A stretch of DNA of 16,757 nucleotides from JBJKRW01 sp046704445. GTDB taxonomy: Bacteria; Patescibacteriota; Microgenomatia; UBA1406; GWC2-37-13. The notes under the pieces were generated by a model. That model ran no database searches. It saw only the letters and a list, made by a program, of their open reading frames with translations, and was not told where the DNA came from. Within the stretch, counting starts at the first letter, position 1. Every line of letters begins with the position of its first letter. The DNA lies in contig JBJKRW010000029.1 in NCBI GenBank assembly GCA_046704445.1, positions 1-16,757 on the forward strand. Direction: 5' to 3'. Below are positions 6,701-13,626 of the stretch, in pieces. The translations under genes were made by a program, and so were the position numbers.

Positions 6701-7145
6701 GTACGGAGTAATCGCAATTCCGTCGTCGTCAAGTCCCGAACTTACTTCTTTGATGCTGGACAGCTTAAGCGAAAGAATCGACCGTTCCGTTATTCTGGCG
6801 GATCATGTGATCAGGCGAGAACACGGTGCCCATCAGATTGTATACGGAGACGTGAACGGTCATAAGCCTTGGGTAATGATAGATGACGTGTTTACCTCGG
6901 GCACCACCTTCAGACGTTCGCTGGAGAAAATAAAAAAGAGCGGGAATTTCTTAAACAAAAAAGAGAATATGTATGCCGTAAGTTTTGTGTGCCGCAATCC
7001 GGAAGTTGGGGAAGATTTTACCAAGGATACGGATTGCAAGCTTTTTTATTGCGCGACAATGGATGAAATATTAAAATATCACTGGGTACGGTTCACGCAA
7101 ACCCAGAAAAAAATCATAAAAAATGAACGGAAATCACTGTCATGA
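3756..7145 (+). CDS. Four-domain pyrimidine fusion: AsnRS-like / MGS-like / dihydroorotate dehydrogenase / phosphoribosyltransferase
   Basis: A 1129-residue soluble protein. Residues ~1-350 are a class II synthetase core closest to AsnRS but without the anticodon-binding OB fold, as in archaeal-type asparagine synthetase. Visible here are a TQTGQLALEQAL segment, motif 2 (R104-x-E106 and RHL 112-114), PVFITRYPKEIKFF (233-246), ADLIFPYAGEGTGSAVRE (261-278) and motif 3 GYGIGNER (324-331), so ATP binding looks intact. Residues ~366-492 are an MGS-like domain (LYATEKTHAFL, KPNISDLM, DGYLIRRMA), which in carbamoyl-phosphate synthetase binds allosteric nucleotides. Residues ~565-880 are a class 1 dihydroorotate dehydrogenase. 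NSFGVP N646, VNLSCPN (N714, C717, N719) and N780 match the four orotate-binding Asn and the catalytic Cys of class 1A enzymes; GIGGV and SGTG bind the FMN phosphate. Residues ~940-1129 carry a PRPP loop, VMIDDVFTSGTT (1040-1051), of a type I phosphoribosyltransferase. It precedes pyrF by 34 bp. The first domain's substrate is not settled. Confidence 0.9.
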   Translation: MQDITLKINGKAKRIGYKKHFGNLLRLNESLGKGASENYGIMGVYYADAPEIVGITGACENVDTLFKVYNRSNLPLFFTQTGQLALEQALQSFHGVYTVIHSGRDEEEEDERHLRQFRLTEEEFDCTLAGMTRKTYDDEKMFQALLDHIQKTVHAMIKKVLDTDIRTLENYYGRNTEKLQQAIKKDFYRINYEEAIELLNKHGFPNLVFGEDLKAVHEAKIVSLMNKKKEEIPVFITRYPKEIKFFNMKVSNKDSRVVLSADLIFPYAGEGTGSAVREHDFAKLNDRLLTSTMYKLHVKRGGTYKDFEWYLDIMKHKRTEPHAGYGIGNERVLQYILGTSDIRNVSAFSLMNMQTGDWDSRKTGKLSMYIHKRNILLSIGKVSDKKFLMQTIKTLQPDRYVLYATEKTHAFLKENGIKATLVFKISQHNKKPNISDLMNQRIFDIVVNIPKHPYSHTPEHTDGYLIRRMAVDSGVTLITDVKVAQALLEKLSSETVSQSIQPKDLQKDGEEQKTPFRNLMYQGISVPPLQWTYDIGKSYDWNYDFGPKFKGDYPDRSAKPAKKFLSFSVNSLFGIPAGPLLNSRWIETYAKLGFDILTYKTVRTRSYSAHSMPHILYVEKRNPRSQTQDFTGKPYLSKYDQLTITNSFGVPSKDPDVWQEDVQKALGSISQGQLMIVSVMGTIEAAKNQKAFIDDFAKCAGLAVEAGAPVIEVNLSCPNLHTGGIVCYDEKLSALICREIKNAIGNIPLIAKIGYFADDRSLRDFVVKTNPFIDGIAAINTVKGQITDVQRKKTAMRTLKVSGVCGSYIKPYGLDMVKRLAQIRKDWNMNYAILGIGGVTSPEDYTEYLDTGADVVQSGTGAMMDPYLAHKIYEKETNQKNDYQNMKSVGSTFFQSLGSTLTLDDYKKMYFEMVLPKNLSESKQTLLIHNKPFVLKNGEQGRKTSHIYMNHRNPIFVDAWDRRLLVHMLDAIIREKIQEKGKYGVIAIPSSSSPELTSLMLDSLSERIDRSVILADHVIRREHGAHQIVYGDVNGHKPWVMIDDVFTSGTTFRRSLEKIKKSGNFLNKKENMYAVSFVCRNPEVGEDFTKDTDCKLFYCATMDEILKYHWVRFTQTQKKIIKNERKSLS

Positions 7146-7179
7146 AACAAATATATTGAAATTCTGAGATTGTATATCA

Positions 7180-8004
7180 ATGAAGTTTAAACAAAAATTC
7201 AATGCCGCGGTGAGGAAAAACAACTCCCTTTTATGCATAGGTTTGGACCCGGACCCGGAAAAACTGCCTTTATTTTTTAAAAAGAAAGAACTTAATCTTT
7301 TTGCGTTTAACAAAAAAATCATCGACGCGACGCATGATCTTGTATGCGCATATAAGCCGAATATCGCTTTTTATGAAAGCTGCGGTCTCCAGGGACTCGG
7401 TGAGTTAAAAAAAACAATAGAATACCTTAAAATTTCGTATCCTCATATTCCGATTGTTCTTGACGCGAAAAGGGGGGACATAGGAAGTTCCTCACGAATG
7501 TACGCAAAGGCAGTATTTGAATACTGGGCTGTCGATGCGGTTACCGTGTTTTCCGTATTGGGGCTGGATACGCTTGAACCTTTTTTTGATTATAAAGACA
7601 AACTCATTATTTTACTCATTAAGACCTCAAATCCGGACAGCCGTATGTTTCAGGATATGCGGGTGGGAAAGATGCCGTTTTATAACGCGATGGCAACAAA
7701 AATAAAAAAATGGCAATATGAAAATATCGGTTTGTTTGTCGGCGCAACGTATCCGAAAGAACTGAAAGAAATCCGTAAAATGTTTCCGGATCACCTTTTT
7801 CTTTCCGCAGGATTGGGCGTTCAGGGGGGGAGCACTAGAGAGGCGGTTTGCGCCGGAATCGACAGAAACGCCGGAGGAATTATGTTCAATGCAAGCAGGT
7901 CTGTCTTATACGCCTCAAATGGAAGCGATTTTGATGTACAAGCGCGGGAAGCTGCAATTGCATTGCGGGACTCCATTAACCGTTACCGGAAATCTTATGA
8001 ATGA
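7180..8004 (+). CDS. pyrF: Orotidine 5'-phosphate decarboxylase
   Basis: Decarboxylates OMP to UMP, the last step of de novo UMP synthesis, in the cytosol. The 274-residue length fits the longer bacterial PyrF subfamily. Visible motifs are LLCIGLDPDPEKLP (17-30), AYKPN with K59, and the catalytic signature DAKRGDIG (95-102), in which D95, K97 and D100 form the Asp-Lys-Asp array. A C-terminal phosphate-binding region SAGLGVQGG (211-219) and NASRSVLYA also fit. ATG 7180 is the natural start; translation may couple to the fused gene ending 34 bp upstream, or use its own message, since an AT-rich TATATC lies 1-6 nt before the ATG without a good -35. The 3' end overlaps the next gene by 8 bp (ATGAATGA), so pyrF and the first pyrE are co-transcribed and probably translationally coupled. 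Order and overlap parallel the fused OMP decarboxylase / OPRT enzyme UMP synthase. Confidence 0.95.
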   Translation: MKFKQKFNAAVRKNNSLLCIGLDPDPEKLPLFFKKKELNLFAFNKKIIDATHDLVCAYKPNIAFYESCGLQGLGELKKTIEYLKISYPHIPIVLDAKRGDIGSSSRMYAKAVFEYWAVDAVTVFSVLGLDTLEPFFDYKDKLIILLIKTSNPDSRMFQDMRVGKMPFYNAMATKIKKWQYENIGLFVGATYPKELKEIRKMFPDHLFLSAGLGVQGGSTREAVCAGIDRNAGGIMFNASRSVLYASNGSDFDVQAREAAIALRDSINRYRKSYE

Positions 8005-8644
8005 GGTTTCGTTGAGAGAACGCCTCATTCTCGACCTCTATTCCATAAATGCAATCAAATTCGGTGAGTTTAAATTAAAGTCGGGCATACTTTCTCCCTA
8101 TTATGTTGATTTAAGGGTTTTGGTTTCATATCCGTATCTTTTGAAGCTGACCGCGGATGTTTTTTGGGAAAAGATGCGCAATCTGTATTTTGACGTGATT
8201 GTAGGCGTTCCGTATACCGCAATACCGATAGCCGCCACTATCTCGTTATCTCAAAATCAGCACATGGTGTTTGTGAGGAAAGAAAGAAAATCATACGGTA
8301 CTCATAAATTGATTGAAGGCGATTATCATCAAGGACAAAAAGCAATTGTGGTAGATGACGTGATAACGAACGGAGACAGTAAGTTGGAGACGATCAAGCC
8401 CTTATCGGACGAGGGTCTGACGGTTGAGCACATAGTGGTGCTTTTGGACAGGATGCAGGGCGGTCCCGCAATACTTAGTGCAAAGGGGTATCGGTGTCAT
8501 GTTATTTATACTATCCGCGAGGTTTTTCAGATATTGCTAAAACATAAACGGATAGACAGGAAACTTGCGGAAACCTGTTTGCGTTTTGCATCAAAGAGCA
8601 GAAAAATTAATACGGATCGGAGGATATCAAAAAAACGCATTTGA
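7997..8644 (+). CDS. pyrE: Orotate phosphoribosyltransferase, copy 1
   Basis: Transfers ribose-5-phosphate from PRPP to orotate to give OMP. The 215-residue protein has FGEFKLKSGILSPYYVDLR (22-40), the orotate-side motif VPYTAIP (71-77), the catalytic loop RKERKSYG...KLIEG (94-108) and an intact PRPP loop VVDDVITNGDSK (118-129), followed by LLDRMQGG. The combination KLIEG, VPY(T/A)A(I/L)P and LLDR.QGG is closer to the OPRT half of eukaryotic UMP synthase than to the short enterobacterial PyrE. I chose ATG 7997, not the in-frame ATG at 7889, because OPRT homology begins at MNEVSLRERLILDLY and 7889 would bury the N-terminus in pyrF. The start overlaps the pyrF stop. The C-terminal tail (200-215) is Lys/Arg-rich. 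Paralogues follow at 8720 and 9390; this copy lacks a promoter of its own and so follows pyrF. Confidence 0.93.
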   Translation: MNEVSLRERLILDLYSINAIKFGEFKLKSGILSPYYVDLRVLVSYPYLLKLTADVFWEKMRNLYFDVIVGVPYTAIPIAATISLSQNQHMVFVRKERKSYGTHKLIEGDYHQGQKAIVVDDVITNGDSKLETIKPLSDEGLTVEHIVVLLDRMQGGPAILSAKGYRCHVIYTIREVFQILLKHKRIDRKLAETCLRFASKSRKINTDRRISKKRI

Positions 8645-8673
8645 TCTTTCATAGTCATATTACGACACAAGTC

Positions 8674-8702
8674 TTGCATAATCGGATTCGGAATGTTACA
8701 AT
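8674..8702 (+). promoter_or_regulatory. Promoter of the second OPRT gene; decides its start
   Basis: TTGCAT (8674-8679), 17-bp spacer, TACAAT (8697-8702). The predicted transcription start is ~8709, downstream of the in-frame ATG at 8693, so translation must begin at ATG 8720. Confidence 0.7.
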
Positions 8703-8719
8703 ACGCTCAAATCTTAACT

Positions 8720-9376
8720 ATGGCAGTATTAGACTCTCAGGCTAAAGAAAGACTTATATTGGAACTTCATGAGGTGGGGATTATTGATTTCGGCAAATTT
8801 AAACTTAAATCGGGACTTATCAGTCCTTACTATATTGATCTTCGTCTGCTTGTAACATTTCCTCACTTGCTTGAACTCGTGAGCGACGTGCTTTGGGAAA
8901 AAATCCGGCTTAAACCGCTTGATTTAATCGCGGGAGTTCCTTATGCCGCTCTTCCTATAGCGACCGCAATATCTTTACGCTATAACAGGCCGCTTATTTT
9001 TTTACGAAAAGAGAAAAAAAATTACGGTAAAGGAAAACTTATTGAGGGAATCTTCCATAAAGGACAACATGTAGTAATAATCGACGACGTGATTTCCGAC
9101 GGAGCAAGCAAATTCGAAACGATAACACCAATAGAAGAAGTCGGTTTGAAAGTGAGCCAGATTGTAGTTCTTCTGGACAGGGGACAGGGGGGCGTGCAAA
9201 CCGTACAGGAAAAAGGATATCAATGTGTTGCAATCACAAATATGGACGAAGTGCTTGAGGTTTTGTATAAACACGGACGCATTACTTACGACCAACTGTC
9301 CGAGTGTCAGAAATTCATCATCCAGACGTCCTTGAAGCATCCGGTTAACAGTTCAAAACGAACTCATAAAGCGTAA
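8720..9376 (+). CDS. pyrE: Orotate phosphoribosyltransferase, copy 2
   Basis: A second, apparently functional OPRT of 218 residues, strongly similar to the gene at 7997: FGKFKLKSGLISPYYIDLR (24-42), VPYAALP (73-79), RKEKKNYG...KLIEG (96-110), PRPP loop VIIDDVISDGASK (119-131) and LLDRGQGG (151-158). The acidic pair DD and the Gly of the loop are kept, though ISDG replaces the commoner TxG form. The start is ATG 8720, because the upstream ATG (8693) overlaps the promoter at 8674-8702 and because MAVLDSQAKERLILELHEVG aligns with the N-terminus of copy 1. With its own promoter, and 75 bp after copy 1, it can be expressed apart from pyrF-pyrE1. Retention of two intact OPRTs suggests different regulation or a hetero-oligomer, since OPRT active sites use residues from both subunits of a dimer. 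A related use, transfer to another pyrimidine base, cannot be excluded. Confidence 0.92.
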   Translation: MAVLDSQAKERLILELHEVGIIDFGKFKLKSGLISPYYIDLRLLVTFPHLLELVSDVLWEKIRLKPLDLIAGVPYAALPIATAISLRYNRPLIFLRKEKKNYGKGKLIEGIFHKGQHVVIIDDVISDGASKFETITPIEEVGLKVSQIVVLLDRGQGGVQTVQEKGYQCVAITNMDEVLEVLYKHGRITYDQLSECQKFIIQTSLKHPVNSSKRTHKA

Positions 9377-9389
9377 GCAGTCTATAACT

Positions 9390-9998
9390 ATGTTATCGGC
9401 GTCTCTCAAAAAAAATCTTACACAGTTGCTTTTCCAGTGTGGCGTTATCTCGTTTCCAACGGAAAAAAATGCCATGCCGTACGAATTACGGCTGCAAAAC
9501 CTGACGTCTCAGCCTCAAATTCTTCGTTATGTTGCCAAACTTGTTGCGTCAACGGTCTCACAGGATGATTTTACATTATTCGTGGGTTCGTATATCAATA
9601 TCCCTCTGGTGACAACGGTATCGCTGGAACTCGATAAACCGATGATTTTTGTACGGGGCAAAAAAAAAGAATACGGCAAGGAACACCTTATAGAAGGAAA
9701 GTTTTCAAGCGGACAGACGGCTATTCTTGTAATTGATTACATCGCGGAGCCTTCGGAAGTGTTCCAACTTATCGGAAGACTTGAAGGAAGCGGTTTACGA
9801 CTAGAAAAAACCGTCATAATAGTTGATCTGGAAGACGGATATGTAGAACAAATCCGCACAAAAGGATATCGGTGTGAAACGCTTATTTCCATGCATGAAG
9901 TATTTGTGCATTTGTTGGACGCAGGCGTTATCTACGGCTGTGTGCTTCGGCGCATAAAGGCTTTTCTGGAAAAAAAGAGAATTGCGGCTTTTGCCTAA
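9390..9998 (+). CDS. Degenerate OPRT paralogue, probable pseudoenzyme
   Basis: The 202-residue protein aligns along its whole length with the two OPRTs upstream: FVRGKKKEYGKEHLIEG (87-103) matches the catalytic loop, and the C-terminal part RTKGYRC...MHEVFVHLL matches copy 2. The key positions are lost. The PRPP loop DDVxxxG has become IDYIAEPSE (115-123), the SG of the LKSG(L/I) segment is gone, VPYAALP has become SYINIP, RKE has become RGK, and LLDRxQGG has become IVDLEDGY. It is therefore unlikely to bind PRPP, yet the frame is intact with no stops or frameshifts, so it is probably a maintained protein and not a decaying pseudogene. It lies 13 bp after copy 2, probably in the same transcript; a TATAAC sits just before the ATG but no -35 fits. 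A role as partner or regulator of the active OPRTs is inference. Confidence 0.85.
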   Translation: MLSASLKKNLTQLLFQCGVISFPTEKNAMPYELRLQNLTSQPQILRYVAKLVASTVSQDDFTLFVGSYINIPLVTTVSLELDKPMIFVRGKKKEYGKEHLIEGKFSSGQTAILVIDYIAEPSEVFQLIGRLEGSGLRLEKTVIIVDLEDGYVEQIRTKGYRCETLISMHEVFVHLLDAGVIYGCVLRRIKAFLEKKRIAAFA

Positions 9999-10010
9999 AT
10001 CGTATACAAT
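9982..10010 (+). promoter_or_regulatory. Promoter of the M1 aminopeptidase gene
   Basis: TTGCGG (9982-9987), 17-bp spacer, TACAAT (10005-10010). The start is expected at ~10017, only 3 nt before ATG 10020, so the mRNA is leaderless. The -35 box overlaps the end of the preceding coding sequence. Confidence 0.6.
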
Positions 10011-10019
10011 TATTCTGTA

Positions 10020-12500
10020 ATGAAATTGATGAAACCTTCCCATTATGAGTTAACGATCATCCCAGACTTTCATACTTGGAAATTTACAGGAAGAGAGACT
10101 ATCCGGTTTTCCACAGAAGGAAAAACAGACGGCATTTCATTCGACAGCGTCGGATTAAAGATTGAATCGTGCGTAATCGATGTATCGGGTTCGGATATTG
10201 TCAAATCCTGGACGACCGACGACAATGAGGAAAAACTTATTATTACCCTTAAAAAACCCCTTGACGCCGGAACATACGAACTCCGTTTGGTATATCAGGG
10301 TGAGATTACCGGTCATTTAAGGGGGTTGTACAAAAGCAAATATGAACACGGGGGCACAAACGGTTTTGTACTCTCGACCCAGTTTGAACCGACCGACGCA
10401 CACAGAGCGTTCGTATGCATAGATCATCCGTTTTACAAGGCAATTTTTGACGTATCGTTCGTCATTCCGGAACAGTATACGGGTGTTTCCAATATGCTGC
10501 CGAGATCCGAAACATCCGTCGGCAAGGGTTTGAAGAAGATACGTTTTCATTCCACGCCTTTAATGTCAACGTATCTTCTGTATTTTGGTATAGGTCCGTG
10601 GGAAATTGAAGAAAGGCAAACCTCTTACGGTTTGTTGGTCCGCGGGATTTCGACACCGGGTAAATCGCAGTATACGCGGTTTGCGCTGGAGGTGGCCGAT
10701 AAATGCGTCAAGTATTTTGCCGAATATTTCGATTTTCCGTATCCTTTTCAAAAACTCGACCTGCTTGCGGTTCCCGATTTTGCCGCAGGCGCCATGGAAA
10801 ACTGGGGAGCTATCACATTTCGGGAAATCATATTACTTCTTTATCCGACCAAAACGTCGAGATCGATCCGTGAAAGGATAGCGGAAGTAGTCTGCCACGA
10901 AATTGCACATCAGTGGTTCGGTAACCTTGTCACCATGGAATGGTTCGACGATATCTGGCTGAATGAAAGCTTTGCGACCTATATGGCATATAAGGCAATG
11001 GATCGCATTTTTCCCGAATGGGACAACTGGAAAAATTACGTGCGCGATACGGTATTTTCCGGAATGGCTTTGGACAGTTTACGATCAACCCATCCCATTC
11101 ATGCGGAACTTAAAAACAGCAAGCAGATAGACGAACTGTTTGACGAAATATCCTATGAAAAGGGAGGAAGTGTTCTTCGCATGATTGAAGGTTATTTGGG
11201 AGAAAATAATTTCCGTCGGGCGTTACGAAACTATATAAGAAGGTATTCATACAAGAACACAAAAGCCCGCGATCTTTGGGACGAATTCGAGGCGGTTTCG
11301 GACGGATTCAATATCAGGCTTATTGAAAAATACATCATGCAGCCGGGTTTTCCGCTCGTGAGCGCTTCATTGCATGATGATACGCTACGACTAGTCCAGA
11401 AGAGGTTTTTGCTGACAGGAGAAGACGATAGAGCCCTTACTTGGGATATTCCGGTTGTACTGCAAAACGGAAGGCAGACTAAACGGCTTATACTTTCCCG
11501 CAGGCGGCAAGATTTCACGTTGTCCGATTTTTCCGGTATTTCGGATATAAACAACAATTATTCAGGATTTTACATCAGCAACTACGAGCCGTCTCTTTTT
11601 TCCGTTATCTCCAGAAACAGCAGAGACAACAATGCATTTGCGCGTATTGGATTTGTCCATGACTTGTGGAATCTGGTATTGAACGGGACAAGGAATCTGG
11701 ATGAATTTCTTTCCTATGTAAAGGAACGGGAAGGGGAGAAAGATCCGTTTGTTTCGGGCTATATGCTCGCAAAACTGCTCAGAATTTACTCGCTTACGGA
11801 AAACAGGGAAGCAAAACGGCTTTTTATATCCATGGCGCAAAAGACTCTTGAAGCGTATGGATATGAGCCCGAAAACGAGGAATCATTGCATATTATTCAT
11901 GCGCGGAATACCGCCATATACGGGTTAGTGTCAATGGGAGATCAAAAAGTTTCTGAATACGTATTGAAATCGTTTTCGCAATACGCGGCAAAAAAAGCCC
12001 CGATTCATAAGGACATGAAAAGCGTGGTATTTTCTTCCGCGGTCTGGATCGATGACAAGAACTACGCAATTGTAAAAAGACTGTTTGAAAAAAGCACTCA
12101 TGCGGAAACCAGAGTGAAACTGCTTGCCGCTCTGGCCAACAGTAAAAAACCGGAGCGGATTAAGCAAACACTGGAATTTGTGCTTACCGGTGCGGTGCGT
12201 TTAACCGATTATTTTTATCCGGTGTTGTCGACAAGTCAGAATCCTTTCGGGAGGAAGATAGCATACGACTGGCTCGTGAAAGAATGGGACAGGATAATTA
12301 ATAAGTTAGGATTTGTGAAAATTACCTATATGAGAAGAACTCTTAAATTTATTGTACCCGACTGTGCAATCGGAAAAGAAAAAGAAATAAATGAGTTTCT
12401 CCATAGCCACATTATTCCCGGTCTCGAAAAAACCTATGATCAGGTTTTGGAAGAGCTGGGAGTATATTCTGTTTTTGTCGGACGATATAACAAAAAATAA
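10020..12500 (+). CDS. M1-family zinc aminopeptidase (aminopeptidase N type)
   Basis: Removes N-terminal residues from peptides. The 826-residue protein has the M1 layout: an N-terminal beta domain (~1-190), then a thermolysin-like catalytic domain with the exopeptidase motif GAMEN (257-261) and the zinc site HEIAHQWFGN (293-302), H293 and H297 being ligands, E294 the base and E316 (in LNESFATYM) the third ligand. A Tyr in SYEKGGSVLRM (Y379) fits the transition-state tyrosine. A long helical C-terminal half (~530-826) resembles the ERAP1-like domain of puromycin-sensitive and ERAP-type enzymes. There is no signal peptide or anchor, so it is probably cytosolic, for peptide recycling. The start at 10020 follows the leaderless promoter; a second in-frame ATG three codons later is an alternative. 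It follows the OPRT cluster by 21 bp but has its own promoter and no obvious functional link. Confidence 0.95.
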   Translation: MKLMKPSHYELTIIPDFHTWKFTGRETIRFSTEGKTDGISFDSVGLKIESCVIDVSGSDIVKSWTTDDNEEKLIITLKKPLDAGTYELRLVYQGEITGHLRGLYKSKYEHGGTNGFVLSTQFEPTDAHRAFVCIDHPFYKAIFDVSFVIPEQYTGVSNMLPRSETSVGKGLKKIRFHSTPLMSTYLLYFGIGPWEIEERQTSYGLLVRGISTPGKSQYTRFALEVADKCVKYFAEYFDFPYPFQKLDLLAVPDFAAGAMENWGAITFREIILLLYPTKTSRSIRERIAEVVCHEIAHQWFGNLVTMEWFDDIWLNESFATYMAYKAMDRIFPEWDNWKNYVRDTVFSGMALDSLRSTHPIHAELKNSKQIDELFDEISYEKGGSVLRMIEGYLGENNFRRALRNYIRRYSYKNTKARDLWDEFEAVSDGFNIRLIEKYIMQPGFPLVSASLHDDTLRLVQKRFLLTGEDDRALTWDIPVVLQNGRQTKRLILSRRRQDFTLSDFSGISDINNNYSGFYISNYEPSLFSVISRNSRDNNAFARIGFVHDLWNLVLNGTRNLDEFLSYVKEREGEKDPFVSGYMLAKLLRIYSLTENREAKRLFISMAQKTLEAYGYEPENEESLHIIHARNTAIYGLVSMGDQKVSEYVLKSFSQYAAKKAPIHKDMKSVVFSSAVWIDDKNYAIVKRLFEKSTHAETRVKLLAALANSKKPERIKQTLEFVLTGAVRLTDYFYPVLSTSQNPFGRKIAYDWLVKEWDRIINKLGFVKITYMRRTLKFIVPDCAIGKEKEINEFLHSHIIPGLEKTYDQVLEELGVYSVFVGRYNKK

Positions 12501-12537
12501 TTATATATATGGATTGAATTGTCGTGTTATTTGCGAT

Positions 12538-12566
12538 TTGAATACGGATGAGGAATGTTATACAAT
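12538..12566 (+). promoter_or_regulatory. Promoter of the DUF2156-like gene
   Basis: TTGAAT (12538-12543), 17-bp spacer, TACAAT (12561-12566). The predicted start is ~12573, giving a leader of ~30 nt that contains AAGGAAAG. A second, weaker -10 (TATACA, 12594-12599) lies 4 nt before the ATG without a good -35. Confidence 0.5.
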
Positions 12567-12603
12567 ATTAGCTTAAGGAAAGCAATACTTTCGTATACAT
12601 CTT

Positions 12604-13617
12604 ATGAAAAATCTTGCGAAAGCAAATGAACTAACGAAGAAGATCGCTTCGTGTTTCAAATGTCTCACCCCGATAACAATGAATGATAGAGCTTTATTTG
12701 AGCGCTTTTTTATTAAAGAAAGATATACGTACGGTAATTCGTGGTCATATGTCATTCAAGGCAAGTATGGCATTGGCCCGCATGGATTAGGTTATAAATA
12801 TTATGACGGTAAGAATCTGTCTTCTTTCGTTGTCTATCCGAAGGTTGATAATCCTAACCAAAATTTTATATTCTGGACAAGACCAATGGGGCCATCTATT
12901 TTAAAACATATATCAGACATTTCTCATAAAGTTCTCAAAGATTTTGATATTCCCTCATACGTAAAGAAAATTTTTGAAAACCAGCTTGAATATTTAAAAA
13001 CACAGGGATTTTCTGACATAAAAACTGCTCCTTGGACAAAACAGTGTCCTTCGGAAGATGATTCTTTACCGGAACTTATTGTAGATATTTCATCATTATT
13101 CGACAATCTGCAACAACATAACGTGGGCAAAAGACTGAGAAAAATTGATAAAATTTATCAGGAGTTTTTGTACAAAAATCAACCCGTATTCAAGGATATG
13201 AACCCAACGCGACATAAGGAAGCATGGAATGCCACAAAAGAATTTTTTTCCTTTAGAAAATCATTAAAAGACACCTATATGATTTCAACCGAATATGATT
13301 TTTACAATATGATATATCGTCCTTCATTGGCATCAAACAAGGTTTCAAAACTATTAATTATTTCAAATAAAGTTGCCGGTTTTTATTACGCGGATATTCA
13401 AAATGTTCAGTATGCTGGATTATACGGAGTTATTCTGTTACGCAACAAGTACCCGCATATAACGGAATTTACCATGATGGCTATTTTCCACGAACTTCTT
13501 AATCGAGGAATACGATATGTAAATTTGGGAGGGTCTGAATATAAAGGAGTTCAGGATGCAAAAATGAAATATCATCCGCAGAAAACTATCAATATGTATT
13601 GGGCGGTATTACGATAA
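12604..13617 (+). CDS. DUF2156 / GNAT-like putative acyl- or aminoacyltransferase
   Basis: A 337-residue soluble protein. The opening ITMNDRALFERFF...YTYGNSWSYVIQG resembles the start of the DUF2156 fold (two GNAT-like domains, as in the soluble part of phosphatidylglycerol lysyltransferase). The end, YVNLGGSEYKGVQDAKMKYHP, resembles the conserved closing motif of that family, with Asn, Gly and Lys before a 'K.hP' turn. Between them lie a helical linker and a second strand-rich half. No membrane helices are present, so it lacks the lipid-flippase part of MprF. The acceptor substrate cannot be read from the sequence. The coding sequence is visibly more A/T-rich and less rich in GC-ending codons than the pyrimidine genes, as is the convergent TrmB gene 9 bp away, so the pair may share an origin different from its neighbours. 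The family assignment is moderate; exact function is unknown. Confidence 0.6.
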   Translation: MKNLAKANELTKKIASCFKCLTPITMNDRALFERFFIKERYTYGNSWSYVIQGKYGIGPHGLGYKYYDGKNLSSFVVYPKVDNPNQNFIFWTRPMGPSILKHISDISHKVLKDFDIPSYVKKIFENQLEYLKTQGFSDIKTAPWTKQCPSEDDSLPELIVDISSLFDNLQQHNVGKRLRKIDKIYQEFLYKNQPVFKDMNPTRHKEAWNATKEFFSFRKSLKDTYMISTEYDFYNMIYRPSLASNKVSKLLIISNKVAGFYYADIQNVQYAGLYGVILLRNKYPHITEFTMMAIFHELLNRGIRYVNLGGSEYKGVQDAKMKYHPQKTINMYWAVLR

Positions 13618-13626
13618 TATTCTGAT

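Noticed and set aside
7156..7178. TTGAAA and TATATC before pyrF as a promoter
   Set aside because: The spacing is only 11 bp; other -35 positions do not match. Operon transcription from the fused gene is more likely.
9002..9340. Minus-strand frames over the second OPRT gene
   Set aside because: They are antisense to a well-supported enzyme gene and encode nothing recognisable.
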